Translations under genes and position numbers: made by a program
The notes under the pieces: generated by a model
What the model saw: the letters and a program-made list of their open reading frames with translations, nothing else
The model's database searches: none
Told to the model about the DNA's origin: nothing
Origin: GCA-2748575 sp965222725
Lineage (GTDB): Bacteria; Pseudomonadota; Gammaproteobacteria; Pseudomonadales; Ketobacteraceae
NCBI GenBank assembly: GCA_965222725.1
Contig: OZ244969.1
Location: 5,642,001-5,706,000, forward strand
Length of the DNA: 64,000 nt
Reading direction: 5' to 3'
Shown here: one piece after another, positions 33,449 to 43,412 of the stretch
How the letters are laid out: each line of letters starts with the position of its first letter
Numbering within the stretch: the first letter of the stretch is position 1

Positions 33449-35590
33449 ATGCTCAACGCTTCATTCCATTTGCCGGTAAAATCCCCCACCAGCTTGCCTT
33501 CCCTCTTGAGCGGACAGCGATTGTTTACACGAACACTGACTATCATCAGCCTGCTTATCGCTTCTGTTGCTTCTGCTGAAACCTACCCCGACAGTGCCAC
33601 GCAGAATGCCGACGACATGAGTTCACTGTTGGAACTGGACCTGAAATCGCTGATGGAGATCCAGGTCATTACCCCGACACAAAAACCACAGCAGGTTGAC
33701 CAGGCGCCGGCTATTGTATCGGTTGTTACCAAGCAGGATATCAGCCAGTTTCGTTATCAGTCAGTCGCCCAGGCATTGCAGCAAGTGCCCGGGTTTCATT
33801 GTGTGTATGACTACCTCAGCTATAACTGTGGCGTTCGGGGCATTAATGGCGGACTGCGGGCTTACAGCAAGATTTTTAAAGTGATGATTAACGGCATGGT
33901 GATTGCCTTTCGCTCGGACTCAGCCAATTATTTGGGCCCCGAATTACTGCCGATGTCTGCGATTGAGCGGATCGAAGTGATCCGCGGTCCGGCATCCGCT
34001 TTATACGGTGCCAACGCGTACCTGGGAGTCATCAACATTATTACCAAAACCGCCGGGCCTGGATCGCAAAGCCGCTACCAGCTGGAACTCTCCCGTTTGC
34101 AGGAAGATACCGGCGGCCATGCCGATATTCTGTATCAGAATGGCGGCGACCAGCACCAGCTACTACTGGCATTGCGAATGGGTGTTGAGGACCGGTCAGG
34201 TCATGAATTACCGGACAGTTCACCCCGCAAGAGCAGCTATACCGACACTGAATCGGAGGACGACACTGCCAAGCCGTTCAGCCTCTATGGCGACTGGCAA
34301 TATCAGCTCAATGATCACAACCTGCGGTTCGCGGCCCACTACAGCGAACTGGACAGCTATGCGGAATTTCTGGATTTCGGTACCCTGTCCCACAGTAACC
34401 GGGTGAATCTGGAAAGCATCAATCTGCGCCTTTCTGACGACTGGCAATTAAATTCCCGTGCCGGTTTAAGCCTGGCCGTGGGGTATGCTCAGGGAGAGCC
34501 CGGCGACAAGGAAAAGCTGAATATTGTCGGTGAAAACAGCTACCCCAAACGGGACTTCAGGTATCAGGCAGCCGATGTCGCTGCCAGGTTCAATTACCAG
34601 ATGAATGCCGACAACAACATCAGCTTTGGCGCTGATTACACTGACGATCACGAAGCATTGATTGAAATTTACAGTGTGAACAAGGATAGCGGAGACGAGG
34701 TACTGGTATCGGAGCCGCAGGATAAAAAACACTTTTATAACAGCGGCCTGTTTGCACAGTGGTTAACAGGCTTCGGCGAAAAGCTGGATCTGACACTCAA
34801 CATTCGCAACGATGATAATAACCTCTACGGCAATGATACGACTTACCGGGCAGCCGCCGTGTATAACCTGCAGGATAATCTCAACATAAAAGCGCTTTAT
34901 GGCACCTCCTATAAAGCACCTGCCGCACTCCAGTTGTTTGCACAGCCACTCGTCCCGGGAGAGATCATCGGCAACCCCGACCTTGAACCTGAAACCGCAA
35001 AAACTGCCGAGTTGGCAATTCACTGGACCTGGTCCAGCCATTTAAGCCTTAGCGCCAATATATTTTCCACCGAAGTCAACGATAAGGTGGAGCTGGCACC
35101 GCAAGGCAACAACCAGCAACCACAAAACATTGGTGAACAGGATTCCAAGGGGGCCGAAGTTGAAATCAAGGCCGTGTATGGCCGTCATTTGATACAGTGG
35201 CAGACGTCCTATCAGAATACTGATACCACGTTAACTGATCCTTTCGAAGGCGATATCATGACGCCATCGGTGATGTACCCTCGCTGGATACATCACCTGT
35301 CCTGGCGCTATCAGCATGAACCCCTGGGCAATTTCACTGCGCATATACGCCGGGTTTCCGAGCGCCGCGCCACGGATTCCAATACGCTTTATAACAATCT
35401 GACGCCTTATGAACTGGATCCCTATACCTTGATAGACGCCGGATACAGCAAAACCTTTGGTGATTTCGAAGGCTATTTACAGGTTCACAACCTTCTGAAC
35501 GAAGATTATGAAGAACCGGGATTTACAGGTATAGACGTACCGGGTCGCGCCCGTGAATGGCGGCTTGGCGTGATTTACCGCACTAACTAG
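33449..35590 (+). CDS. TonB-dependent outer-membrane receptor
   Basis: 713 residues. Signal peptide with core LTIISLLIASVASA; plug domain (~60-200; IVSVVTKQDISQFRYQS, GVRGINGG, IERIEVIRGPASALYGANAYLGVINIITK split across it), then a 22-strand barrel ending in a short Arg-Thr-Asn tail rather than Phe. No clear TonB box is visible. It may import a siderophore, vitamin or other ligand. A LivK-like lipoprotein gene follows after 10 bases, so the pair is probably one operon. ATG 33449 has no good ribosome-binding site. Confidence 0.9.
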   Translation: MLNASFHLPVKSPTSLPSLLSGQRLFTRTLTIISLLIASVASAETYPDSATQNADDMSSLLELDLKSLMEIQVITPTQKPQQVDQAPAIVSVVTKQDISQFRYQSVAQALQQVPGFHCVYDYLSYNCGVRGINGGLRAYSKIFKVMINGMVIAFRSDSANYLGPELLPMSAIERIEVIRGPASALYGANAYLGVINIITKTAGPGSQSRYQLELSRLQEDTGGHADILYQNGGDQHQLLLALRMGVEDRSGHELPDSSPRKSSYTDTESEDDTAKPFSLYGDWQYQLNDHNLRFAAHYSELDSYAEFLDFGTLSHSNRVNLESINLRLSDDWQLNSRAGLSLAVGYAQGEPGDKEKLNIVGENSYPKRDFRYQAADVAARFNYQMNADNNISFGADYTDDHEALIEIYSVNKDSGDEVLVSEPQDKKHFYNSGLFAQWLTGFGEKLDLTLNIRNDDNNLYGNDTTYRAAAVYNLQDNLNIKALYGTSYKAPAALQLFAQPLVPGEIIGNPDLEPETAKTAELAIHWTWSSHLSLSANIFSTEVNDKVELAPQGNNQQPQNIGEQDSKGAEVEIKAVYGRHLIQWQTSYQNTDTTLTDPFEGDIMTPSVMYPRWIHHLSWRYQHEPLGNFTAHIRRVSERRATDSNTLYNNLTPYELDPYTLIDAGYSKTFGDFEGYLQVHNLLNEDYEEPGFTGIDVPGRAREWRLGVIYRTN

Positions 35591-35600
35591 GGTTTATGCC

Positions 35601-36866
35601 ATGTGTCGTTTTTTAATTCTGCTCGCATTGCTGAACACGCTTGCCGGTTGTGGTTCGTCGGTCGATGATGATCCGCAAAGCGCCGATCCGGACGCAGTAA
35701 AAATCGGGCTGGTGGTGCCACTCACTGGCCCGGTGGCAAGTTTTGGCCGCGTCGTTGAAAAAAGTACCCGTCTGGCAGTGAAAGAGGTAAACGATGCGGG
35801 CGGCATTAACGGCCAGAGAGTTCAGTTACTGATCCGCGACGATCAGTTTGATCCGGACATTGCTCAGGCCCGGGCACAGGAACTGATAGATCTTGGAGTG
35901 GAGGCCATTATCGGCCCGGTAGCCAGTTTCCTTACCTTACCGACAGCACAAAACGTGACAATTCCTGCGGGCGTTGCTCTGCTTTCCCCTTCCGCCACCA
36001 CAGCGGCCATTACCGGCCTGGCAGATAACGATACCGTTTACCGCACGGTGGTTTCGGATGCGTTCCAGGCGATACTGCTCGCGCAGGTCATGACAGAACG
36101 CGGCGTAAATTCCGTCAGTATCATTCAGGTGGATGATGTCTATGGCAATGGCCTGGGAGATACCCTGGTGGCTTCTTTTGCGGGCACGGTACTCAGCCGG
36201 ATCACCTATCCCGTCGGGAAGGAAAGCGGTTTCAGTACCCAGATAAACCAGCTGTTCAGTAACGGCATTCCGGATGCAGTGGTGATCATCGGGTTCAGTC
36301 TGGATGGGGCGAACATCACCCGCGATATCCTTTCCTATAACCCTCAGCCCATGCCGGAGTTTTTTGCCAGCGACGCCATTGTATCCGCGTCCTTTATTGC
36401 CAACGCCGCGCCCGACATTATTGAAGGCCTGATCGGCACCGAAAGCGCCCCACCCTCTCAACTGGACAACTTTATTACCTACAGACAAAACCTTGCCCAG
36501 GCACTGGGTGTGGATGACCCCGGAGAAGATGTGGAGGGCTACAGTACCTACGATGCCGCCATGCTGGCCATGCTGGCCATGGCGCAAGCCGGTGAAAATT
36601 CGCGCCAGGCAATCATAGCCAACCTCAGGTCCGTGTCCCGCGCTGACGGGGCCGGTGCCGTCACCATCAATGTAGGCGAATTTGACAGGGCACTGACGGC
36701 TATCGCCCAGGGGCAGGATATCGATTATGAAGGTGCAAACGGCTCAGTGGATTTTGACGCCAACGGCGATATCCAGAACGGTTTCTATTCAGTGGTTGAG
36801 ATTCAGCGCACTCCCATGGGAGAACTGGATTTTGTACAGATTGATTCCAGGCCTGTGCCTTTTTGA
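35601..36866 (+). CDS. LivK-like periplasmic binding lipoprotein
   Basis: 421 residues. A perfect lipobox LAGC (Cys17) ends the signal peptide. A type I periplasmic-binding fold (Peripla_BP_6) follows: VKIGLVVPLTGPVASFG, NDAGGINGQRVQLLIRDD, EAIIGPVAS, VDDVYGNGLGD. It resembles branched-chain amino acid binding proteins, but no ABC transporter is encoded nearby. It sits directly after the TonB receptor, so it may hand over or sense the same ligand. The acidic segment (SSVDDDP) is a linker to the membrane. Confidence 0.88.
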   Translation: MCRFLILLALLNTLAGCGSSVDDDPQSADPDAVKIGLVVPLTGPVASFGRVVEKSTRLAVKEVNDAGGINGQRVQLLIRDDQFDPDIAQARAQELIDLGVEAIIGPVASFLTLPTAQNVTIPAGVALLSPSATTAAITGLADNDTVYRTVVSDAFQAILLAQVMTERGVNSVSIIQVDDVYGNGLGDTLVASFAGTVLSRITYPVGKESGFSTQINQLFSNGIPDAVVIIGFSLDGANITRDILSYNPQPMPEFFASDAIVSASFIANAAPDIIEGLIGTESAPPSQLDNFITYRQNLAQALGVDDPGEDVEGYSTYDAAMLAMLAMAQAGENSRQAIIANLRSVSRADGAGAVTINVGEFDRALTAIAQGQDIDYEGANGSVDFDANGDIQNGFYSVVEIQRTPMGELDFVQIDSRPVPF

Positions 36867-36899
36867 ACTTGCATAAACAGCCATGAGCTCATATAAAGC

Positions 36900-37730
36900 T
36901 TACGCTTCCCGGTCCACGGTTTGATGTCCCCCAATGCTGTTATCCGCACCCTTCTCCCGCTGACGTTGTTTCCCCCGATACTGCAGATACTCCGGAACAT
37001 AGGTATGCCAGAAATGATCCAGGTACGGCAAAAATCCCGCGTAGTTGCCACGAAACCGGGCATGGTGAAAATCATGGTACACGGGTCCCTGATACACCGG
37101 CAGCCAGTGCATCGGGTTCCATTTAATGTCATAACCGGCATGACCATCGGCCGCTTCCAGCTGACGGATAACGATCCAGATATACAACACGTAAAGGTGA
37201 CACCCCACCAGCAAGGGGCCCACCAACGCCAGACTGCCGGTTAATACAAACTCCACCCAGTGAAAGTAGTTACCATCCAGTGCGCAGGTATTACGAATAC
37301 GGTGATGCACCGAATGCACATGTTTCAGTAGCCATTTGTTTTCATGCAGGTAGCGATGCATCCAGTAATACAGAAAATCATCCAGCACTATAAAAAACAG
37401 CAGCTGCACAATAATCAGGTACCAGGGAGGCAGTTCACCCGTGTGAATGGGGCTGTGCTTTAACAGCGGCCAGGTCACTATCAGCAGCAGGAACATGATG
37501 CTGCTGTTGATGCTGATACGCGCCAGATTGGGTAAAAAATATTGCCGTACCTGAAAAGGCTTTTGCTGAATCTTATAGGGCCTTGCCCAGGCCGGATCCC
37601 GCCAGGCAAGCCAGGTCCATGGGGCGGCAAACAGCAGAAACGCCAACACGCTGATCCCCAATGTGGCGGCAGGGTATTGCCAAAACCAGGGATCTTCATA
37701 AAAATGCAGCCATGATTGCCAGAATTCCAC
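36900..37730 (-). CDS. Fatty acid hydroxylase / sterol desaturase-family protein
   Basis: 276 residues from GTG 37730 (GGGAG 8 bases upstream); TTG 37745 would add 5 residues. About four membrane helices and the three histidine boxes of the non-heme diiron superfamily: HRYLH, HSVHHR, and HDFHHARF toward the C-terminus. It would hydroxylate or desaturate a membrane lipid. An AraC-type regulator is divergent, 106 bases away, and is the likely controller. Confidence 0.88.
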   Translation of the reverse strand: MEFWQSWLHFYEDPWFWQYPAATLGISVLAFLLFAAPWTWLAWRDPAWARPYKIQQKPFQVRQYFLPNLARISINSSIMFLLLIVTWPLLKHSPIHTGELPPWYLIIVQLLFFIVLDDFLYYWMHRYLHENKWLLKHVHSVHHRIRNTCALDGNYFHWVEFVLTGSLALVGPLLVGCHLYVLYIWIVIRQLEAADGHAGYDIKWNPMHWLPVYQGPVYHDFHHARFRGNYAGFLPYLDHFWHTYVPEYLQYRGKQRQREKGADNSIGGHQTVDREA

Positions 37731-37836
37731 GCACCAGTCTCCCAACTGTCAGCATCGTCAGAGTCAGAACCAGACTCAGAACCAGAGCCACAATGTATCA
37801 GCAGGCTTTCCGGCCGCTGCTGTTGAAGGCTGCCAT

Positions 37837-38868
37837 ATGACTGCGCAAAAGCGCCAATCAACCACAGGCACTGTGGCTGCCGCCTATGCCCGGCATCTGC
37901 TCAGCACCGCGCTGAAACTGGGAGTGCCACGGGAACAGCTCAGCAATGCCGTGCCTTTTCCTCTGGAACAGCTGCCGCTGCAAATCAATGCCACCGACTA
38001 TATTGCCCTGTTCGATATTGCTGACAAGCACTGTCCGGGCATCGGGCTGGAAGTTGGCAGAACAGTGTCGCCGGGTGCCTATCCTGTGTTGGGCCTGACC
38101 CTGCTGAGTTGCGAAAACCTGTACCAGACTCTGGAACAGGTGATTCAGTTTGAATCGCTGGTACATGATCTGGGTACCACCCGCCTGGAAGAGTCCGATA
38201 ATACCGCCAGTATTGGCTGGCAAGTCAACCCGCTCTATTTTCCCGATGGGACGGCCGACATTACACGCCCGGTGGTGGAAAGTGTTCTGGCAGGTATCAA
38301 AAGTTTTGCGGAGTGGCTGACCGGTGAAAACCTGCAGCCGGAATCCATCAGCGTGCGTTTTAACCGCCCCCCTTATGGACTGCTGGATCAGCTGGCCGGT
38401 TGCCCGGTCATGTACGGGGCCGAACACAATCGCATTATTATCAAACGTCATCTGCTGAACAGCCCGGTGGTGGCCGGCGACAACAGCATGTTCCCGGTGG
38501 TGAGGGCCCATGCCGAACAACTCAAGGCAACCCGCCAGCAGGCTTCCATGACACTTCAGGTAAAACGTTTTCTGATGAACCATCTGGGATCGGACACCTG
38601 TACCCTGGAAAACAGTGCCGCCACCAGCCACGTGAGCGTGCGCACCCTGCAAAGGAAACTTAAAGCCGAAGGCACCAGTTTTCAGGTACTGATGGATGAT
38701 GTGCGCTATGAAATGTCCGCTTATTATTTAAAACATAGCGGGCTTTCTCTGGACCAGATTGCAGACCGGGTGGGATTTCAGGAAGTCACATCCTTTTATC
38801 ACGCTTTTAAACAGTGGAGCGGTGTGACCCCGGGTGTTTTCCGGCAGCAACACTCAGGGAATCTCTGA
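37837..38868 (+). CDS. AraC-family transcriptional regulator
   Basis: 343 residues with an N-terminal 'arabinose-binding' domain of the OruR/ArgR-like group (~20-200; GVPREQLSNAVPFP, VGRTVSPGAYPVLGLTLLSC) and a C-terminal double helix-turn-helix (HVSVRTLQRKLKAEGTSFQ, LDQIADRVGFQEVTSFYHAF, WSGVTPGVFR). Such proteins often respond to lipid or amino-acid signals. It is divergent from the fatty-acid hydroxylase gene, its probable target. Confidence 0.92.
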   Translation: MTAQKRQSTTGTVAAAYARHLLSTALKLGVPREQLSNAVPFPLEQLPLQINATDYIALFDIADKHCPGIGLEVGRTVSPGAYPVLGLTLLSCENLYQTLEQVIQFESLVHDLGTTRLEESDNTASIGWQVNPLYFPDGTADITRPVVESVLAGIKSFAEWLTGENLQPESISVRFNRPPYGLLDQLAGCPVMYGAEHNRIIIKRHLLNSPVVAGDNSMFPVVRAHAEQLKATRQQASMTLQVKRFLMNHLGSDTCTLENSAATSHVSVRTLQRKLKAEGTSFQVLMDDVRYEMSAYYLKHSGLSLDQIADRVGFQEVTSFYHAFKQWSGVTPGVFRQQHSGNL

Positions 38869-38877
38869 GCCTTTACG

Positions 38878-39237
38878 TCATTGTTCGCCGGACTGGTGGC
38901 TGCTTTGCTTCAACCGCTTTAACAGCTTGTCCATAACATCTTCTGCCTTCGGCGCCAGCAAGGTAATGGCGGAAGTAAAGAACATTTTTATCACCCCCAG
39001 GCCGATAAACAGCACCACCACCACAAAAAACAGGCCGCTGATTTTGAACAGACTGATGGGTAAAGTCATTTCCCCCTGGGAACCCACAACAATCCGTTCT
39101 TCCTCGGGCATTTCCGCCATCATCTGATAAACGGGAAAAATGGACGGATCATTAATAAAGTTGCTGAACCAGACAAACCCCAGCACCAGCAACCACACAG
39201 ACACCACCAGTAAAATCATTCCCAACGCCTGTCGCAT
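38878..39237 (-). CDS. Small two-helix membrane protein, unrecognised
   Basis: 119 residues from ATG 39237, preceded by GGGGGAA. Two transmembrane segments (~5-27 and ~68-90) flank a ~40-residue acidic loop, and a basic C-terminal helix (KLLKRLKQS) follows. No family is recognised. It is convergent with the AraC gene, with only 9 bases between stops. Confidence 0.75.
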   Translation of the reverse strand: MRQALGMILLVVSVWLLVLGFVWFSNFINDPSIFPVYQMMAEMPEEERIVVGSQGEMTLPISLFKISGLFFVVVVLFIGLGVIKMFFTSAITLLAPKAEDVMDKLLKRLKQSSHQSGEQ

Positions 39238-39250
39238 GTTTCCCCCTTTT

Positions 39251-39290
39251 AAAAACAAAAACGGCGCACCGAAGCGCGCCGCCTTTTTTC
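39251..39290. terminator. Bidirectional UUCG-loop terminator after the subtilase gene
   Basis: On the minus strand GGCGCGC-TTCG-GTGCGCC is followed by GTTTTTGTTTTT; on the plus strand the same stem is followed by CCTTTTTT. The stable UUCG tetraloop and long T-run make it a convincing end for the gene stopping at 39303. Confidence 0.88.
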
Positions 39291-39302
39291 AGTAGGCTGA
39301 AT

Positions 39303-41174
39303 TTACCACTGCCGGCGCATGGCCCGCAATCCGCCCAGTGCTGCCAGGACAATCAGCAGCTGCCAAAGGGCACCACCGTAGCGCTTCAGCACATAGTTGT
39401 TGCTGGAGCTGGTGTCTGCCAGATCACTGCTCACGGAACCGGTAAAGTTCATTTTAACTTTTTCAAACTCCACACCGGTAACGAACTCAAATTCAACAGT
39501 AGCGGATTCACCCACAACCAATGCGCCCAGATCACACACCAGGCCATCGCCACTGCAACTGCCCTGGGTGGGAACAGCGGATACAAAATCCGCATCCGCC
39601 GGGAACTGGCTGGTAAGTTCAACGCCCGTGGCATCGGTATCGCCCAGATTGGTAACCACGGCGTGATAGCGGATGGCACCCTGGGTATCGTCGATCTTCT
39701 GATACTTACCGTTTTTACCGGTCATTTTCAGTTCCAGGTCCGTGGTCTCGGTGGGGTCTTCCAGGCCCAGTACGACTGCCACGGCTCTGGCCGCATCCGC
39801 AATGCCCACACCGCAACCACTACAGCTGGAAGGAAAGCTGCGTGCAGTGGCTTTAATGGTATCTTCCACTTCATCAGGGGTTATGCTGCTGTCGGCGCCA
39901 TACAACAACGCAGCCAGACCGGCGATATGGGGCGTCGCCATACTGGTGCCCTGGTAGTACAGGTAATTGTCGGCACCCGGACTGGAATAACCGGCATTGG
40001 AGGTGGACAGAATACCGTTGGAATCATTGGCACTGAACTGGGCGCCACCGGGAGCCGCCACATCCACCACGGAACCATAGTTAGAGTAATAGGCACGGCC
40101 GCCGTTACGGTTATTGGCCGCCACCGCGATCACACCGGCACAGTTGGCAGGCGGATAGGAATCGGCATTGGCATTGTCATTACCGGCAGCGACTACCACG
40201 GTAACACCGGCGTCACGGGCCGACTGAATCGCGTTCGAATAGGTCATGGTGCAGGATGCCGGAATACTGCTGCCCAGACTCAGGTTAATAACATCGGCAG
40301 GGTTGGTATTGTCCGGTACACCACTAACGGAATAACCGGCGGACCAGATAATGGCATCGGCAATATCAGAAACGTAGCCGCCACATTTTCCCAGCACCCG
40401 CACCGGAATCACTTTCGCTTTGGGCGCCACACCGGATACACCCACACCGTTATTGGCAACAGCAGCGACGGTACCGGCCACATGCGTGCCGTGCCAGCTG
40501 CTGCCCATGTCCTGCTCGGGAAAGCCGTTGCCACATTCACCGGCTGTCATGGCATCACCTGGATCCAGTGGACTGGCATCACGACCATTCCCATCGTTGC
40601 CCATAAAACTGTCGGACACAAAATCGTAGCCGGGCAGCAGGTTGGCAGCCAGATCAGCATGATTGCGGTAACCGGTATCCAGTACCGCCACCACCGCGCC
40701 TTCGCCTTCGGCATAATCCCAGGCGTTGGGCAGGTTCAGGCCACCATCGGCTTCATAATAATGCCACTGTTCGCCGTAACGGGGATCATTGGGCACCGCC
40801 ATCGGCAACATCAGCAAGTCAGGTTCAGCGTATTCTACGGCGGGATCGGACGACAGCTTATCAATGGCGCTGTAAACCTCATCCATGGATTTTTCATTAC
40901 CCAGGCTGACCACTTGTGCGCCATCACGCAGGGTGTGCATGGGTTTAAGATCCATACCGGCCTTGTCACCGGCAAACTGCAGCACAGAAGCACGCAGCGC
41001 CGTTTTGGCAGCCGGTACCAGAGAGGCGGGTTCGGATTTGTATTTAACAATGATGCGATTGGTGGTTGGAGCGACAGCCGCCTGAGCACTAATGGCTGCA
41101 GACAGTGCAAGGGACATCCCTACAGTTCCCAGAGAAAATTTTTGCAGGCGTTGCATTGGAGAATACCTTTTCAT
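39303..41174 (-). CDS. Secreted S8 subtilisin-like serine protease with C-terminal anchor
   Basis: 623 residues. Signal peptide (cleavage near SAQA), an inhibitor-I9-like propeptide (~35-125), then an S8 domain with Asp166 (AVLDTGY), His228 (WHGTHVAGT) and Ser in GTSMATPH (~residue 410). A DUF11-like beta domain (~480-590) follows. The tail is GG, hydrophobic helix, then RAMRRQW, like a GlyGly-CTERM rhombosortase signal. It is an exported, probably surface-linked protease. ATG 41156 is an alternative start (AAAAGG spacing). Confidence 0.93.
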   Translation of the reverse strand: MKRYSPMQRLQKFSLGTVGMSLALSAAISAQAAVAPTTNRIIVKYKSEPASLVPAAKTALRASVLQFAGDKAGMDLKPMHTLRDGAQVVSLGNEKSMDEVYSAIDKLSSDPAVEYAEPDLLMLPMAVPNDPRYGEQWHYYEADGGLNLPNAWDYAEGEGAVVAVLDTGYRNHADLAANLLPGYDFVSDSFMGNDGNGRDASPLDPGDAMTAGECGNGFPEQDMGSSWHGTHVAGTVAAVANNGVGVSGVAPKAKVIPVRVLGKCGGYVSDIADAIIWSAGYSVSGVPDNTNPADVINLSLGSSIPASCTMTYSNAIQSARDAGVTVVVAAGNDNANADSYPPANCAGVIAVAANNRNGGRAYYSNYGSVVDVAAPGGAQFSANDSNGILSTSNAGYSSPGADNYLYYQGTSMATPHIAGLAALLYGADSSITPDEVEDTIKATARSFPSSCSGCGVGIADAARAVAVVLGLEDPTETTDLELKMTGKNGKYQKIDDTQGAIRYHAVVTNLGDTDATGVELTSQFPADADFVSAVPTQGSCSGDGLVCDLGALVVGESATVEFEFVTGVEFEKVKMNFTGSVSSDLADTSSSNNYVLKRYGGALWQLLIVLAALGGLRAMRRQW

Positions 41175-41494
41175 TTATTGTTTTTTTCGGGCGTCTTATT
41201 TTATAAAACTTATTTTATGGAGCTTGCTATACAGCATGTTGCATTGGCATAGCCAAAAAGTGCGTTGCAGAGATCAATTGCCCTGACAAAGAGACATAGA
41301 CTGGACGCAAACTGCAACGATACAGTCTGGTAACTTATCACAAATAAAACGGACGTATCATTAACAGAATTGTAACCCCTCCCGAAAGGCATAAGATTAG
41401 CGCTAATTCGCTGTTATTTAACGACTTATCAGGAAAGTAACGGCCCTTGCGGGAGGCACAGAATACAAGACAAGAAACAAAAAGTTACCAAGAA
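41175..41494. other. Intergenic region upstream of the subtilase gene, with a palindrome
   Basis: 320 bases between two minus-strand genes. A perfect 12-base palindrome, ATTAGCGCTAAT, lies at 41396-41407 and could be an operator. No gene or RNA was seen. Confidence 0.45.
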
Positions 41495-42625
41495 TCAGGC
41501 GTTTTCCGGTATCTCGCTGAGTATCAGTTCCGGGTATTCTTCCAGAACCGTCCAGTCAATATTATTGGCATCTGCATCAAACCCGATGGTTGCCCTGAAG
41601 CGCCATACATCCGTACCGGTTATCTCCACCAGCCCCTTGCCCAGCAGATACCTTAGCAAGGCAAACACCTGCCCCACCACCAAAGATATGGTCCAGGTTT
41701 TTTCACTTTTGGGGAGAATGGCTTCTATGGCCTCATAGGCAGTCACCGGCTTGTCCATGCAAAATCTTAACAACCTTTTCAGGCGGCGCTGATGGAACAG
41801 CACAATCTGATCGATACGTTTCTGCCAGTGAGCAAAGGGCATGCCGTGACTGGGCATCAGATAACGGCAGGGATACTGGCGCAACGCCAGTAATGAACTC
41901 AGGTAATCCTGCAAGGGGTTTTCGTCACTCCCCCACCAGACACTGATATTGGGATAAATGGAAGGCAACACCTGATCGCCGGTAATCATCATGCCCGTAT
42001 CTGCCTGGTAAAAACACACATTGCAAGGCGTGTGACCAAAACTGAAAACCGCCTCCCAGGGTTTGCCCGCCCAGGTAAACTGCTGCCCGTTGTTGATCAT
42101 TTGCAAAGCGGCATCATTCAGGTCACTGGTACCGGCACGAAACCCTTTGAACATGGAAAGAATATTATTGAAGTGTTGCTCTGGCACACCCCACTGGGCA
42201 AAAAATTCCGCCATGGCCGTTTTGTTTTTGGCACTGCCACGCCACAAGCGCCGCACCGCATCCAGTTCCGCCGGTGCCATCCACAAGGGTGCACCGGTTT
42301 CCTTGCATAACCACTCCGCCATGCCGCTGTGATCCGGGTGAGTATGGGTCAGCATAATCTGCTTGATCCCTTTGCTGCCCAGATCACTGTTGAGAAAATC
42401 CTGCCATACCTGCCGGCAATCGTTACCGATATGGCCAGTATCAAAAATCACAAAGCCGTCGCCGTCATCAATCAGATAACTGTTCACATGACCCGGATGA
42501 AAAGCCATGGGGTGACTGAGCAAATACAGATTATCCGCAATCGCTACCGGCCTGCCGAGATCGGCATCTTTGGGAAAGGGGTTTAATTCAGAAAAATCGA
42601 CAGTTGGCAAAATCGGCTCCGGCAA
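41495..42625 (-). CDS. MBL-fold hydrolase (glyoxalase II-like)
   Basis: 376 residues. The zinc motif HTHPDHSG with later FGHTP, TGDQVLP and PSHGMPF His/Asp ligands shows an intact metallo-beta-lactamase active site. A helical C-terminal domain (~255-330) and a winged part follow, as in the LACTB2-like branch. No export signal is visible. It would hydrolyse a thioester or phosphodiester in the cytoplasm. It is followed after 97 bases of intergenic space upstream by a lipid-carrier-like gene on the same strand. Confidence 0.88.
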   Translation of the reverse strand: MPEPILPTVDFSELNPFPKDADLGRPVAIADNLYLLSHPMAFHPGHVNSYLIDDGDGFVIFDTGHIGNDCRQVWQDFLNSDLGSKGIKQIMLTHTHPDHSGMAEWLCKETGAPLWMAPAELDAVRRLWRGSAKNKTAMAEFFAQWGVPEQHFNNILSMFKGFRAGTSDLNDAALQMINNGQQFTWAGKPWEAVFSFGHTPCNVCFYQADTGMMITGDQVLPSIYPNISVWWGSDENPLQDYLSSLLALRQYPCRYLMPSHGMPFAHWQKRIDQIVLFHQRRLKRLLRFCMDKPVTAYEAIEAILPKSEKTWTISLVVGQVFALLRYLLGKGLVEITGTDVWRFRATIGFDADANNIDWTVLEEYPELILSEIPENA

Positions 42626-42722
42626 ACAGCAATCAACTATTTACCTGTATACCGAAAACAGCAATCCCTGCCAATGACAGAAAAATCCGGTCAACTAAAC
42701 GTTTTGATCAATAGAAGCCTGA

Positions 42723-43148
42723 TCAATCAGCGCGGGCAACTGTCTGCTGAGGTGTATTTTTTTTGGGTTTTTCTTCCGGGCCAAAATATTTGGAGATGGC
42801 CTGAAACCAGGTCAGGTAAGCCATATCCCCCTCAATACTCAGCAAGCCATCTTTAATCGCCATAATAAAAATGGTTTTATCTTCCGGGTGTTCGCCCATT
42901 TTTTTAATCAGTTGCATGGCTTCTTTGGGATTATTAAACACAAACGCCATGGTGGGATCAGGATGTACACCAGCGCTTGATGAGGTTGCACCGGCATTAA
43001 AGGCATAATAACGCTGCGCCTTGCCATCACGGGTTTTGAATTGCAGCACCACTTTATAATCGCCGATCGCGCGGCGAAAACCGGCGCTCTTTTTTGCCAG
43101 AGAATTAATGCGCCATGCCAGCACCCACAGTAAAAATCGAAATAACAT
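42723..43148 (-). CDS. Possible SCP2-like lipid-carrier protein
   Basis: 141 residues. A hydrophobic N-terminal helix (1-20) is followed by a ~100-residue alpha/beta domain whose pattern (YYAFNAG, PDPTMAFVFNNPKEAMQLIKKM, IKDGLLSIEGDMAYLTWF) resembles sterol-carrier SCP2-type proteins. The C-terminus is basic and proline-rich (EEKPKKNTPQQ). It lies upstream of, and parallel to, the MBL gene. The family call is tentative and based on pattern only. Confidence 0.65.
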   Translation of the reverse strand: MLFRFLLWVLAWRINSLAKKSAGFRRAIGDYKVVLQFKTRDGKAQRYYAFNAGATSSSAGVHPDPTMAFVFNNPKEAMQLIKKMGEHPEDKTIFIMAIKDGLLSIEGDMAYLTWFQAISKYFGPEEKPKKNTPQQTVARAD

Positions 43149-43412
43149 GCAGACCTCTGTTAAATCAGCGCACTCGGCTCAAGGCAGGGCGCTCCGGTTA
43201 ATTTTTTTGATTGCTTGTTTTGTTGTTTGTTTGGATGTTGCAACGTGCTATCGGTATCCCGTGCTCTGAGTATTGCGCTTCACCGCCTGCAAGTATACGA
43301 TGTATACTTATTTTTTCCAGACCCCACTGGCAAAGATTGCCGGTATTTTTACGGATAACAATGAAAATCAACGGGTTACCCACCGGACTCAGCACAATCA
43401 CGAGGGACAGCC

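Noticed and set aside
39663..41252. 529-codon plus-strand frame opposite the subtilase
   Set aside because: The minus-strand frame has a signal peptide and an intact catalytic triad; this frame is low-complexity Gly/His/Thr-rich and a mirror artefact.
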